Source: Gallintestinimicrobium propionicum
GTDB taxonomy: Bacteria; Bacillota; Clostridia; Lachnospirales; Lachnospiraceae
Assembly: GCF_025567525.1 (NCBI RefSeq)
Contig: NZ_JAOQJY010000019.1
Location: 1 to 64,000, forward strand
Direction of reading: 5' to 3'
Length of the DNA: 64,000 nt
The first letter of the stretch is position 1; the number at the start of each line of letters is the position of its first letter. The notes under the pieces are model-generated. The model saw only the letters and a program-made list of their open reading frames with translations. It had not been told where the DNA came from and searched no databases. Positions 54,014-63,093 of this stretch are shown here, piece after piece. The translations under genes were made by a program, and so were the position numbers.

Positions 54014-54820
54014 ATGGCACTTTTACATGTGAATTTCTTTTCTGATGTACTGGGGATGTGTACGTCAGCGGACGTGATTCTGTCGCAGCAGACAAACGGA
54101 CAGATCGGAATGGAGGGAAAAGGTGCGGAAGGTAAGTTAAAAACCATGTATCTTCTGCATGGAATGAGCGACGATCAGACAATCTGGCAGCGCAGAACCT
54201 CTATCGAGCGTTATGTGAGCCAGCTTGGGATTGCAGTTGTTATGCCCACCACACATCTTGCATTTTATACCGATACAACCTACGGAATGCGTTATTGGAC
54301 CTATATTTCCGAGGAACTGCCAAAAATCTGCAGAGAATTTTTCCCGCAGATGTCGGATAAAAAAGAAGACAATCTGGCAGCAGGCCTGTCGATGGGTGGC
54401 TACGGCGCATGGAAGCTTGGCCTTGGTGCAAGTGAGACATTTGGAGCAGCAGCATCTCTGTCCGGCTGTCTGGATATTATAGAGGATGTTGGAAGACATC
54501 TGGATGGCGATACCCGGGATGCCGCTCTGTTCAGAGGAATTTATGGTTCTCTGGAGCAGCTGGAAGGCTCTGATAACGATCTGATGGCGCTTGCAAAGAA
54601 GCTCAAGACCTCCGGGAAACCGATTCCCAGACTCTACAGCTGGTGCGGCACGGAGGATTTCCTGTACGAGGGAAATAAGAGAGCATGGGAATATATGAAA
54701 GAGCTTGGCTACGAGATGAAGCTGGAAGAATCCAGCGGCGACCATCAGTGGAAATACTGGGATGCGAAGATCCAGGATGTCCTGCGCTGGTGGCTTGACA
54801 CCGATCTGGATCTGACCTGA
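54014..54820 (+). CDS. Alpha/beta-hydrolase esterase (EstA/S-formylglutathione hydrolase-like)
   Basis: 268 aa, AGAGGAGG upstream. Signs of the esterase D family: TMYLLHGMSDDQTIWQRR, nucleophile elbow GLSMGGYGAWK (Ser in GxSxG), the Asp region WCGTEDFLYEGN and the His in SSGDHQWKYW, giving a complete Ser-Asp-His triad. Cytosolic, no signal peptide. Family members cleave short-chain esters such as tributyrin or acetylated sugars. Start of the core region. Confidence 0.9.
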   Translation: MALLHVNFFSDVLGMCTSADVILSQQTNGQIGMEGKGAEGKLKTMYLLHGMSDDQTIWQRRTSIERYVSQLGIAVVMPTTHLAFYTDTTYGMRYWTYISEELPKICREFFPQMSDKKEDNLAAGLSMGGYGAWKLGLGASETFGAAASLSGCLDIIEDVGRHLDGDTRDAALFRGIYGSLEQLEGSDNDLMALAKKLKTSGKPIPRLYSWCGTEDFLYEGNKRAWEYMKELGYEMKLEESSGDHQWKYWDAKIQDVLRWWLDTDLDLT

Positions 54821-54830
54821 CGGAGGAAGA

Positions 54831-54905
54831 TTGAAAAATATAATTTTTCAATCGTGAGATTTGTGTCTGCGCACACGTGACACAAACTCGGCATGCGCAA
54901 AAAGC
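54831..54905 (+). terminator. Stacked hairpins after the esterase gene
   Basis: TTGAAAAAT/ATTTTTCAA (54831-54851) followed by TTTGTGTC/GACACAAA and GCATGCGC/GCGTGCGC hairpins. The first is terminator-like; the others may belong to the leader of the next gene. Confidence 0.5.
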
Positions 54906-54927
54906 GTGCGCGGAAATGAGAGGAATC

Positions 54928-55929
54928 ATGGAACAGGAAATCAGGCTGCTTTGCAGCGGTTACGGTGCAGAAACGGGCAGTGACCTGCTTGCGGTAAAGC
55001 TTTTTGAAAATACGGAAACCGGGGAAGTGCATACAGAAATAACCGGCGGAATCCGGCAGGGAGACAGTCCGTCCTTTAGCCTGCTGCATGGAGGCTTCCT
55101 GTATACAGTTGCGGAACTGGTCGGAGAAAAACACGCTTACATTTATCAGTACCGCCTTTCGGAAGATGGGATTCCTGTCCCGACCGGCAAAAAGATTTTC
55201 CTTCCGGGTGGAGAGCTGTGCCATCTGTATGCCGGGAAAAAGGCATTGTATGCGAGCTGCTATGGAACCGGGGATTTCTTTGCAGTGGATTATGATCTCG
55301 AGAAAATCCGTTGGCATCGCAGTCCGGGTGCTGGCATGATCGATGCACAGACAGAAAAAATCTGCCCGCATGCGCACTGGGTCAGCGAGCAGGATAACAT
55401 TCTGTACCTTGCAGATCTTGGCTGTGACCGGATTTACCGTTACGAGTTAAAAGACGGACTGCCGGAAAAAGAACTGGAAGCGCTGGTTTTGCCGACCGGT
55501 GAGGGACCGCGTCAGCTGCTGCCGGAGAAAGAATCCGGAAAGCTGCTCAGCGCTCAGGAGCTGGGAGGTACGCTGCGCCGCTGGGAAAACGGTGGCTGTA
55601 GCGAGTGTGTAAAGACGAGCAGATTTGACGGAACAAACTATCCGGGAACAATCTGCATGGCGGATGAGAAGACGGTGATTGTCTGCAACCGCGGCGCGAA
55701 TACGTTGTCTGCATTTTCGATAGACGGAAAGCTGCGTTACCTCGGCGAATGGGCGACGGGCAACTGGCCTCGGCATCTTCTGCAGATTCCGGGGACGGAT
55801 CTGATCGTCAATGCATGCAATAAAGAAGGCACGCTGGTTATTTTTGCCTGGAACGGAAAAGAACTGATCCGTAAAGACGAAATTATCCTGCCGGGCGCAT
55901 CCTGTGCGGTTTATTTATCCGGAAAGTAA
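54928..55929 (+). CDS. Lactonase-family (6-phosphogluconolactonase-like beta-propeller) protein
   Basis: 333 aa from ATG 54928; ATG 54916 is possible. Seven-bladed lactonase (PF10282) features: GGIRQGDSPSFSLLHGGFLY, KICPHAHWVSEQDNILYLADLG, GEGPRQLLP, NYPGTICMADEKTVIVCNRG and GNWPRHLLQIPG. Members hydrolyse 6-phosphogluconolactone or related lactones. Probably in one unit with the esterase, though hairpins lie between. Confidence 0.8.
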   Translation: MEQEIRLLCSGYGAETGSDLLAVKLFENTETGEVHTEITGGIRQGDSPSFSLLHGGFLYTVAELVGEKHAYIYQYRLSEDGIPVPTGKKIFLPGGELCHLYAGKKALYASCYGTGDFFAVDYDLEKIRWHRSPGAGMIDAQTEKICPHAHWVSEQDNILYLADLGCDRIYRYELKDGLPEKELEALVLPTGEGPRQLLPEKESGKLLSAQELGGTLRRWENGGCSECVKTSRFDGTNYPGTICMADEKTVIVCNRGANTLSAFSIDGKLRYLGEWATGNWPRHLLQIPGTDLIVNACNKEGTLVIFAWNGKELIRKDEIILPGASCAVYLSGK

Positions 55930-55949
55930 GAGAACACACAGTCTCTGCT

Positions 55950-56591
55950 TCAGATCAGCCGCAAAAATGCCAGCAGAATCAGCAGGGCTCCGGAGAGCCA
56001 GTCAACAGAAAAATGAGTTTTTTGTGCAAGGCGGTTTCCAAGCAGGAAGCCGCCTTGTATTGCTGTAAATCCGAATAGGAGGGAAAAGAAAAGAACGGCG
56101 ACAGGATTTAGATTCCCGAGGGCTGCACCGAAGCCTGCTGCAGCACCGTCTAAGGACATCGCGAGGGCGAGGCAGACGGATTCCGGGACAGAAAGGCTTT
56201 TGGAGGCGTCGGCATCCGCCTTGCAGGGATCGGCGTAGACGGAGAGAAAAAACTGGAAATGCAGGGCACGGAACATGAAATTTCTGGAAAAGCCATCGTG
56301 ACGGCACAGAAAGGATTTGATCGCTTGATCGAGAATCCGAAGGGTGCCCATGCAGACAAGCAGTAAAAAGCAGATCAGTCGGGCTGCGATAGGGGAAAGA
56401 AATGGACGGACGAGGGATCCGGCAAGCATGGAAAGGCAGAGGACACCCGAGCAGACCAGGCTGACAGTGACAGCGCAGACCAGAGGAAGACGGATTTTGC
56501 TGCTTCCGTAGGAAAGCCCGGCGACAAATGTATCCAGGGAAAGGGAGAGGGCGAGAAACGCGGCCTCGGGGATTATCCATAAGAAAGTCAT
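55950..56591 (-). CDS. ytaF: Sporulation-type membrane protein YtaF (MntP-like fold)
   Basis: 213 aa from the ATG at 56591; the ribosome site is poor, so a slightly different start is possible. About six membrane segments. The family repeat with charged/polar residues in membrane helices appears twice: ALSLSLDTFVAGLSYGSSKI and CLALAMSLDGAAAGFGAALG. YtaF is a sporulation-associated protein in spore-forming Firmicutes, which supports a clostridial host. Confidence 0.8.
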   Translation of the reverse strand: MTFLWIIPEAAFLALSLSLDTFVAGLSYGSSKIRLPLVCAVTVSLVCSGVLCLSMLAGSLVRPFLSPIAARLICFLLLVCMGTLRILDQAIKSFLCRHDGFSRNFMFRALHFQFFLSVYADPCKADADASKSLSVPESVCLALAMSLDGAAAGFGAALGNLNPVAVLFFSLLFGFTAIQGGFLLGNRLAQKTHFSVDWLSGALLILLAFLRLI

Positions 56592-56660
56592 AAGAATCGG
56601 CTTTGGCGGCAGGTGATTTGCTATTAGAGTATGCCTGCCGGGTGGCAAGGGTGCGCAAAA

Positions 56661-56689
56661 GGGCTGGGTTCATAAAACGAACCCAGCCC
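56661..56689 (-). terminator. Terminator of tRNA-Ser
   Basis: GGGCTGGGTTC (56661-56671) pairs perfectly with 56679-56689; on the minus strand it is followed by TTTTG, eight bases after the tRNA 3' end. Confidence 0.8.
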
Positions 56690-56696
56690 CATGGTA

Positions 56697-56782
56697 CGGA
56701 GAAGGAGGGATTTGAACCCTCGCGCCTGTTACAGCCTACCGGTGTTCGAAGCCGGACCCTTCAGCCACTTGGGTACTTCTCC
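56697..56782 (-). tRNA. tRNA-Ser (CGA)
   Basis: 86 nt on the minus strand with the long variable arm of a class II tRNA (TAGGCTGTAACAGGCGC). Acceptor GGAGAAG/CTTCTCC, discriminator G, anticodon loop TTCGAAC giving CGA; the last pair of the anticodon stem is a C-A mismatch. T-arm GGGTTCAAATCCC. CCA not encoded. Confidence 0.93.
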
Positions 56783-56933
56783 ATATATTTTTACAACATC
56801 ATCATTCTAGCCGAAAAATCTCTAATATGCAAGCGAAAATTTTACAGTCACTTGTACATATTTTTAAAATATTATATAATTCTAGTTAAATGATGGCTGC
56901 AGAGGGCGCAGCACAGAGAAGGAGGACTTTGGG

Positions 56934-58007
56934 ATGAAGAGAATAGGTATGCTGACCAGCGGCGGTGACTGTCAGGCACTGAATGCAGCGATGAGAGGCG
57001 TGGCAAAGGTGCTTTACAACAGCACGGAAGACGTTGAAATCTATGGCTTTCAGGACGGTTATCAGGGACTGATCTACGGAAAGTTCCGTCTGATGACCTA
57101 TGACGATTTTTCGGGTATTCTGACAAAGGGCGGCACAATCCTTGGCAGCAGCCGTACTCCTTACAAGCTGATCCGTGAGCCCGGCGCAGACGGTGTCGAC
57201 AAAGTGGCGGCGATGAAACAGACCTATTATAAGCTGCAGCTGGACTGCCTGGTAATCCTCGGCGGCAACGGCACACATAAGACAGCGAACCTGCTGCGTC
57301 AGGAAGGCCTGAACATTGTAACGCTGCCCAAGACCATCGACAACGATCTCTGGGGAACGGATATGACCTTTGGCTTCCAGAGCGCGGTCAACATCGCAAC
57401 AGATGCGCTGGATTGCATCCATACGACGGCGGCATCCCATGGACGCGTATTTATCGTAGAAGTTATGGGACACAAGGTTGGCTGGCTGACCTTAAATGCC
57501 GGTATCGCGGGCGGCGCGGACATCATTCTGGTTCCGGAAATTCCTTACGATATCGACAAGATTGTGGAAAAAATCAACGAACGGCATAACCGCGGCAGCA
57601 GATTTACAATTCTGGCAGTTGCAGAGGGCGCGATCTCCAAAGAGGACGCCAAGCTGTCGAAAAAAGAATATAAGAAAAAACTGGAAAACTACAAATATCC
57701 TTCGGTTTCCTACGAGATCGCAGAGCAGATTCAGGAAAAGAGCGGCATGGAGGTTCGAGTAACCGTGCCCGGACATACCCAGAGAGGCGGAAGCCCCTGT
57801 GCCTATGACCGCGTATTCGCCAGCCGGCTCGGATCAGAAGCAGGCAGGATGATTCTTGACGGGGAATACGGCTTTATGGTGGGCTACAAGCACCGCGAAA
57901 TCGTCAAGGTTCCGCTGGAAGAGGTAGCAGGTAAGTTAAAAATGCTCGATCCCAACGCATCCATCGTCAGAGAGGCGAAGATGATGGGCATCAGCTTCGG
58001 AGATTAA
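56934..58007 (+). CDS. pfkA: 6-phosphofructokinase
   Basis: 357 aa, GAAGGAGG upstream. Catalyses phosphorylation of fructose 6-phosphate in glycolysis. Motifs: GMLTSGGDCQALNAAMRG (nucleotide loop), LGSSRTPYK, GGNGTHKTA, PKTIDNDLWGTDMTFGF (catalytic Asp) and VPGHTQRGGSP. Gly in GGNG points to ATP rather than pyrophosphate as donor, while the Lys in PKTIDND is the residue more usual in PPi-type and group III enzymes, so this is a mixed-type PFK. Cytosolic. Confidence 0.93.
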   Translation: MKRIGMLTSGGDCQALNAAMRGVAKVLYNSTEDVEIYGFQDGYQGLIYGKFRLMTYDDFSGILTKGGTILGSSRTPYKLIREPGADGVDKVAAMKQTYYKLQLDCLVILGGNGTHKTANLLRQEGLNIVTLPKTIDNDLWGTDMTFGFQSAVNIATDALDCIHTTAASHGRVFIVEVMGHKVGWLTLNAGIAGGADIILVPEIPYDIDKIVEKINERHNRGSRFTILAVAEGAISKEDAKLSKKEYKKKLENYKYPSVSYEIAEQIQEKSGMEVRVTVPGHTQRGGSPCAYDRVFASRLGSEAGRMILDGEYGFMVGYKHREIVKVPLEEVAGKLKMLDPNASIVREAKMMGISFGD

Positions 58008-58078
58008 AAGACAACGGACGGCGCCGCGTACATTGCGTGACGCCGTCTGCTTTGCGGAGAACATAAGGAGGTTCGTCC

Positions 58079-59656
58079 ATGTCCTACACGGCGATGTATC
58101 GACGGTTCCGTCCGACTACCTTTGAAGAGGTCAAGGGACAGGATGCGATTGTCACAACACTGAAAAACCAGATCCGGTCGGATCGTATCGGTCATGCCTA
58201 TTTATTCTGCGGTACAAGAGGTACCGGTAAAACGAGTATTGCGAAGCTTTTTGCAAAAAGTGTCAATTGCGAGCATCCCGTGGACGGAAGCCCCTGCGGA
58301 GAATGCGCATCCTGTAAGGCGATTGCAGAAGGCAGAAGCATGAATGTGATAGAAATAGACGCAGCGTCTAATAACGGCGTCGATAATATTCGTGAAATCG
58401 TGAATGAAGTGGCATATTCCCCGACAGAAGGAAAATACCGCGTTTATATCATCGACGAGGTTCATATGCTTTCTGCGGGAGCGTTCAACGCACTGTTAAA
58501 AACCCTGGAGGAGCCGCCGTCCTACGTCATCTTTATTCTGGCGACGACGGAAGCCAATAAAATTCCGGTTACGATTTTGTCCCGCTGTCAGCGTTATGAT
58601 TTCAAGCGCCTGACGGTCGAACAGATCGAAGAGCGCATGAAGGAAGCCCTTGCCGCGGCGGGCGAAGAGCTGCCGATCGAGGAAAAGGCGTTAAAATACC
58701 TTGCAAAATCCGCAGACGGTGCGATGCGTGATGCCTGGAGCCTTCTGGATCAGTGCCTTGCGTTCCATTTCGGACACGAGCTGACCTACGATATGGTGCT
58801 GGACGTGCTGGGCGCGGTGGATACGTCGGTGTTCAGCAAACTGTTGCGCTGCGTGATTGCGCGGGATGTGGCGGGCTGTATCGGTGTGCTGGAAGAGATC
58901 GTGCTGCAGGGACGGGATATGAGCCAGTTTGTTTCCGATTTTACCTGGTATCTGCGCAACCTCCTGCTGGTGAAAACTTCCGGGGATTCTTGTGAAGAAG
59001 TGATTGACATATCCAGTGAGAATCTGGCAAGATTGAAAGAAGAAGCGCAGCAGATCGAAGTAGACGCGATCATGCGGGATATCCGGTGTTTTTCGGAGCT
59101 GTCCGGTAGGATTCGCTATGCGGGTCAGAAACGTGTCCTGATTGAAATGGCGCTGATTCGGCTGTGCAGGCCGGAGATGGAGACGAACGAAGATACACTT
59201 CTGGAACGGATTCGAAAGCTGGAACAGACGGTGGAACAGATCGAAAGCGGCTCGATTGCAATCGCAGCGGCGCCGACAGGACAGCCCGCAGTGCAGGCAG
59301 CAGCGCCGGTCAGAAGGGCAGAGCTGCCCAAGGCAGTTCCCGAGGAAATCAAAGAAATCGTAGCCAAGTGGCCACGGGTTGCAGGAAGTGCACAGCAGCC
59401 GATGAAGTCGTATCTCAAAAATGCGCGCTTAAGCCTTGGCGGTGACAATCGGCTGCTGCTTGTGGTGGAAGACGGGCTGGCGTCCGATTATTTTACCAAA
59501 GAACCGGCAAATAAGGGCGCACTGGAACAACTGTTGGCGGAGCTGACGGGCAAGCAGATCGAGGTTGAAGTCCGCAGCGTGCGCAGCAAACAGGAAATGG
59601 AAAGTTCTTATGTAGACCTGACAAGGGTCATTCATATGGACATAGAAGAAGAGTAA
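58079..59656 (+). CDS. dnaX: DNA polymerase III gamma/tau subunit
   Basis: 525 aa, AAGGAGG upstream. Clamp-loader ATPase: YRRFRPTTFEEVKGQ start, Walker A GTRGTGKTS, zinc module CEHPVDGSPCGECASC, Walker B VYIIDEVHML, sensor 1 FILATTEANKIP and arginine-finger region SRCQRYDFKRL. The C-terminus after about 380 is a tau-like extension. Standard order dnaX-ybaB-recR follows. Confidence 0.97.
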   Translation: MSYTAMYRRFRPTTFEEVKGQDAIVTTLKNQIRSDRIGHAYLFCGTRGTGKTSIAKLFAKSVNCEHPVDGSPCGECASCKAIAEGRSMNVIEIDAASNNGVDNIREIVNEVAYSPTEGKYRVYIIDEVHMLSAGAFNALLKTLEEPPSYVIFILATTEANKIPVTILSRCQRYDFKRLTVEQIEERMKEALAAAGEELPIEEKALKYLAKSADGAMRDAWSLLDQCLAFHFGHELTYDMVLDVLGAVDTSVFSKLLRCVIARDVAGCIGVLEEIVLQGRDMSQFVSDFTWYLRNLLLVKTSGDSCEEVIDISSENLARLKEEAQQIEVDAIMRDIRCFSELSGRIRYAGQKRVLIEMALIRLCRPEMETNEDTLLERIRKLEQTVEQIESGSIAIAAAPTGQPAVQAAAPVRRAELPKAVPEEIKEIVAKWPRVAGSAQQPMKSYLKNARLSLGGDNRLLLVVEDGLASDYFTKEPANKGALEQLLAELTGKQIEVEVRSVRSKQEMESSYVDLTRVIHMDIEEE

Positions 59657-59678
59657 CAAACAGAAAGGATGCAATAAA

Positions 59679-60029
59679 ATGGCAAAGAGAGGCGGTTTTC
59701 CGGGCGGCATGGGTATGCCCGGCAACATGAATAACCTGATGAAGCAGGCACAGCGCATGCAGCGTCAGATGGAAGAAGGACAGAAGGAACTCGAGGTGAA
59801 AGAGTTCTCTGCAAAATCCGGCGGCGGCGCGGTTGAGGCTGTCGTAAACGGCAAAAAGGAGCTGGTAAAGCTGACCATTTCCGAAGAAGCAGTAGATCCG
59901 GAAGATGTGGAAATGCTGCAGGATATGATCGTTGCGGCTGTGAATGAAGCGATGAAGCAGGCGGACGAAGCGAGCCAGGAGCTGATGGGTAAAATGACAG
60001 GCGGACTCGGCGGAGGCTTCCCGTTCTGA
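59679..60029 (+). CDS. ybaB: YbaB/EbfC nucleoid-associated protein
   Basis: 116 aa. Coiled core MKQAQRMQRQMEEGQKEL, SGGGAVEAVVNGKKELVKL and DMIVAAVNEAMKQADE; Gly/Met-rich termini as usual. Binds DNA as a dimer; conserved between dnaX and recR. Confidence 0.96.
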   Translation: MAKRGGFPGGMGMPGNMNNLMKQAQRMQRQMEEGQKELEVKEFSAKSGGGAVEAVVNGKKELVKLTISEEAVDPEDVEMLQDMIVAAVNEAMKQADEASQELMGKMTGGLGGGFPF

Positions 60030-60030
60030 T

Positions 60031-60633
60031 ATGGATCTTTACAGCGGCTATATCAACAAACTCATTGACGAGCTTTCGGGGCTTCCCGGAATTGGCAGTA
60101 AATCTGCGCAGCGTCTGGCGTTTCACCTGATCGGGCTTCCGGAAGCAAAGGTGAACAGGATTGCAAATGCGATGATACAGGCTCGGCAGAATGTTCGCTA
60201 TTGTAAGGAATGCTTTACCCTGACCGATAACGAGCTTTGCCCGATCTGTGCCAACGCAGAGCGGGACCATTCGACGATTATGGTTGTGGAGAACAGCCGG
60301 GATCTGGCTGCCTACGAAAAAACCGGAAAATACAAAGGAGTCTATCATGTGCTGCACGGGGCGATTTCCCCGATGCTGGGCGTGGGACCCCATGATATCA
60401 AATTAAAAGAGCTGATGGAGCGCCTGAGTAGAGAGCCGGAGGTAAAAGAAGTCATTATCGCAACCAACTCCAGCCTTGAGGGTGAGACGACGGCGATGTA
60501 CATCGGCAAGCTGATTAAACCCACCGGAATCCGTGTGACGAGAATCGCGAGCGGCGTACCGGTAGGCGGCGATCTGGAATACATTGATGAAGTAACACTG
60601 CTTCGTGCGCTGGAGGGGCGTACCGAGCTGTAA
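60031..60633 (+). CDS. recR: Recombination protein RecR
   Basis: 200 aa, one base after ybaB. HhH motif (LSGLPGIGSKSAQRLAFHL), zinc finger CKECFTLTDNELCPIC, Toprim domain with VVENSRDLAAYEKTG and EGETTAMYIGKL. Acts with RecF/RecO in gap repair. Confidence 0.97.
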   Translation: MDLYSGYINKLIDELSGLPGIGSKSAQRLAFHLIGLPEAKVNRIANAMIQARQNVRYCKECFTLTDNELCPICANAERDHSTIMVVENSRDLAAYEKTGKYKGVYHVLHGAISPMLGVGPHDIKLKELMERLSREPEVKEVIIATNSSLEGETTAMYIGKLIKPTGIRVTRIASGVPVGGDLEYIDEVTLLRALEGRTEL

Positions 60634-60670
60634 CAGACAAAATTTTCAGACGAAAGGGATGGACGAACCT

Positions 60671-61702
60671 ATGAAAAAAGAGTTATTCGGGGAAGTAAAC
60701 GGCAGAGAGGTGTATTTGTATACACTGGAAAACAGTCATGGTATGAAGGTGACGGTCAGCAGCTTCGGTGCGCTGATCATCCGCATCTGGGCGCCGGATC
60801 ATAACGGTAATTTTGCAGATGTTGCACTCGGTTATGACAGGTTGGAGCAATATCTGGAAAACGGTAAATTTTACGGTGCAGTCGTTGCGCCGAATGCGAA
60901 CCGGATCGGCGGTGCAAAATTCACCCTCGAAGGAAAAACCTACGAGCTGTCTGTCAACGACAATGGCAATAACCTGCACAGTCACAGAGCTCTGGGTGGG
61001 CATAAGCGGATCTGGGATGCCGAAGAAAAAGAAAACGGCATTTTATTCACGATGTCTATGAAAGATGGGGAACTTGGCTTTAGCGGAAACAGGGACTTTT
61101 CGGTTCTGTATGAGCTGACGGAGGAGAACGGACTGCGCATTACCTATGATGTGGTAAGCGATGCAGATACGATTCTTAACCTGACAAACCATTGTTATTT
61201 CAATCTGGATGGACACGGTGCCGGACCGATTACCGACCATGAGCTGCAGTTGTTTTCTCATGCGTATACTCCGGCCGATGCAGAATCGATTCCGAATGGA
61301 GATATTTTACGCGTAGAAGGTACACCGATGGATTTCACAGAGCCGCATCTGATCGGCGAACGGATCGATGCAGACTTTGACCAGCTTAAAATGGCAGGCG
61401 GATATGACCATAACTGGGTTCTGGACAATTACACCGGGCAGGTTCGTAAAATTGCAGTTGTCAAGAGCTCTGATAAATCCCGCATAATGGAGGTTTATAC
61501 AGATCTTCCGGGCGTTCAGTTCTATTCGGGCAACTCCAGGGATTTTGAAGACGTAAAGGATGGGAAAACCTACGGCTACAGAGCGGGTCTGGCACTGGAA
61601 ACCCAGTTCTATCCGGATACACCGAACAAACCGCAGTTTCCTTCTTCGGTATTCGGACCTGACAGACCGTATCACACCGTAACAGAATATCGGTTTGTAT
61701 AA
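60671..61702 (+). CDS. galM: Aldose 1-epimerase (galactose mutarotase)
   Basis: 343 aa from ATG 60671; earlier in-frame ATGs lack good sites. APNANRIGGAKFTLEGK, NLHSHRALGGHKRIWD (catalytic His), LTNHCYFNLDGHG (second His), GGYDHNWVLD and LETQFYPDTPN (catalytic Glu) are complete. Interconverts alpha and beta aldose anomers, first step of galactose use. Confidence 0.95.
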   Translation: MKKELFGEVNGREVYLYTLENSHGMKVTVSSFGALIIRIWAPDHNGNFADVALGYDRLEQYLENGKFYGAVVAPNANRIGGAKFTLEGKTYELSVNDNGNNLHSHRALGGHKRIWDAEEKENGILFTMSMKDGELGFSGNRDFSVLYELTEENGLRITYDVVSDADTILNLTNHCYFNLDGHGAGPITDHELQLFSHAYTPADAESIPNGDILRVEGTPMDFTEPHLIGERIDADFDQLKMAGGYDHNWVLDNYTGQVRKIAVVKSSDKSRIMEVYTDLPGVQFYSGNSRDFEDVKDGKTYGYRAGLALETQFYPDTPNKPQFPSSVFGPDRPYHTVTEYRFV

Positions 61703-61722
61703 CACTGTCTACGCAGGACATA

Positions 61723-61773
61723 GAAAAACCGGCAGCAGCGAAGCGATCAAAGCTTTGCTGTCTGCCGGTTTTT
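61723..61773. terminator. Terminator between galM and the sialidase gene
   Basis: AAAACCGGCAG (from 61723) pairs with CTGCCGGTTTT (ending 61773), with further pairing inside; A and T runs on both sides make it usable by both convergent genes. Confidence 0.85.
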
Positions 61774-61780
61774 ATTCATG

Positions 61781-61791
61781 ACAATAGAATG
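61781..61791. repeat. Half copy of the dispersed palindrome
   Basis: TTCATGACAATAGAATG matches the left arm and its flank at 36948 base for base; the right arm is absent. It is the only copy in the core region. Confidence 0.5.
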
Positions 61792-61809
61792 TTGCCGTCT
61801 TTGCTTCCC

Positions 61810-62979
61810 TTATCTTTTGCAGGTCAGAGTCTCGTCCCCGCCAACGCCTTTACAAAGCTTTTCTCCTAGGATCCATGCTTCATCCATGCACAGATATTTA
61901 ATACGCTTACGATAGCCCCACGCATAAGCGACATGAATCCTGCCATCTTTTCCCTGAATCAGGCAGGGATATTCGTAACGGCGGTTGTTGACGTCGTTCC
62001 ACGGACCGATAAAGCCCTCGCCGTGCTCGATGATACGCCGCCAGGGCCAGCTTTTTCCTCCGTCCTCGGAAATGGCGAGTACGACAGGACAGCGCTGGTC
62101 GGGCCAGACGGTGCGCTCGGGCTCGTCATTGAAGGCGACGTCATTGTATACAACGCAGACTGCGCCGCTTTGAAGACGGATTGCGGTAATGCTTGCGTTG
62201 TTGTTGCGCAGCACAGTAGGCTCCGGCACGCTCCAGGTTTCGCCGTTATCATGGGATTCCGAACGGTAAATATGGTCAGCAGAGCGGCTGCGCAGCAGGC
62301 AGATCAGATTTCCGGGAGAAAGCTCCACGATATTGCCGTGTACGCGCCCGCGGCTGCCGGGCATCATGACGCTGCGCCAGGTTTTGCCCTGGTCGTCTGA
62401 AAGCTGCAGGACGGTGTAATCGTCTCCCATGCAGGAATCGTTGATCGCACATCGGAAATTGTTGAAAATAAAACGTCCGTTGGACAGAATCTGAATCTTT
62501 TGCCGGCAGAACGAGCCGGGAGCGGAAAACATTGTCTCGGTCGCCTCCCAGGTGTGCCCGTTATCGCGGGAAATTTTCCGGCGGATTTCAGCAGTTCCCT
62601 GTAAATTGTCAGAGGTTGGATTGTTGGGATCACGGGAAACCTGTGCGGTATACATCAGCCAGATTTCTCCGTTTGGATGCAGGAAGAGGGAAGGATTCTG
62701 CTCGCTGCGGGTCGGATCATCGGAAACAATTACCGGTGTTTCCCACTGGGAACTGTCCTCTGACAGACGCGACACAGCAATGCTGACGTCCGCGTTTCCT
62801 TCACAGGAGCCTGCAAACCAGCAGCAAAGCAGATCGCCATTTTCAAGCTCTAAAAGATCGGGCGCGTGACAGCTGTTCCACGGATTCGGAATCAGGGATT
62901 CCACGAAATTCAAAGCGGTATCGCGGTAAAGCCTGCCGTCGTCTCCGACAGGCGGCAGGTCAATAATCGTATGTGACAT
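61810..62979 (-). CDS. Sialidase-like (BNR repeat) protein
   Basis: 389 aa from the ATG at 62979 (AAAGGGGA upstream); a start 11 codons earlier is less likely. Bacterial neuraminidase-type repeats S-x-D-x-G-x-x-W are visible: SRDNGHTW, SDDQGKTW, SHDNGETW and SEDGGKSW. Other six-bladed propeller features: NSCHAPDLLELENGDLLC, EQNPSLFLHPNGEIWLMY. There is no signal peptide, so it acts inside the cell on imported glycans, or is a distant hydrolase/epimerase relative. Specificity is not predictable. Confidence 0.8.
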   Translation of the reverse strand: MSHTIIDLPPVGDDGRLYRDTALNFVESLIPNPWNSCHAPDLLELENGDLLCCWFAGSCEGNADVSIAVSRLSEDSSQWETPVIVSDDPTRSEQNPSLFLHPNGEIWLMYTAQVSRDPNNPTSDNLQGTAEIRRKISRDNGHTWEATETMFSAPGSFCRQKIQILSNGRFIFNNFRCAINDSCMGDDYTVLQLSDDQGKTWRSVMMPGSRGRVHGNIVELSPGNLICLLRSRSADHIYRSESHDNGETWSVPEPTVLRNNNASITAIRLQSGAVCVVYNDVAFNDEPERTVWPDQRCPVVLAISEDGGKSWPWRRIIEHGEGFIGPWNDVNNRRYEYPCLIQGKDGRIHVAYAWGYRKRIKYLCMDEAWILGEKLCKGVGGDETLTCKR

Positions 62980-63031
62980 AAGTCCCCTTTCTTTTAACAT
63001 TGCGCAGGACAATGCTCACTCAATGTGAAAC

Positions 63032-63072
63032 GCATGCGCGAAAGATTCTTTTGTGAATCTTTTTGCGCATGC
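63032..63072 (-). terminator. Hairpin between the GH2 and sialidase genes
   Basis: GCATGCGCGAAAGATTC (63032-63048) pairs with 63055-63072 with one bulge region. It stands right after the GH2 stop; the T tract on the minus strand is weak, so it may only attenuate. Confidence 0.55.
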
Positions 63073-63093
63073 GCATAACAGGTATATACAAAT

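Noticed and set aside
61933..62400. 155-codon plus-strand frame opposite the sialidase gene
   Set aside because: Antisense shadow of a gene with clear BNR repeats.
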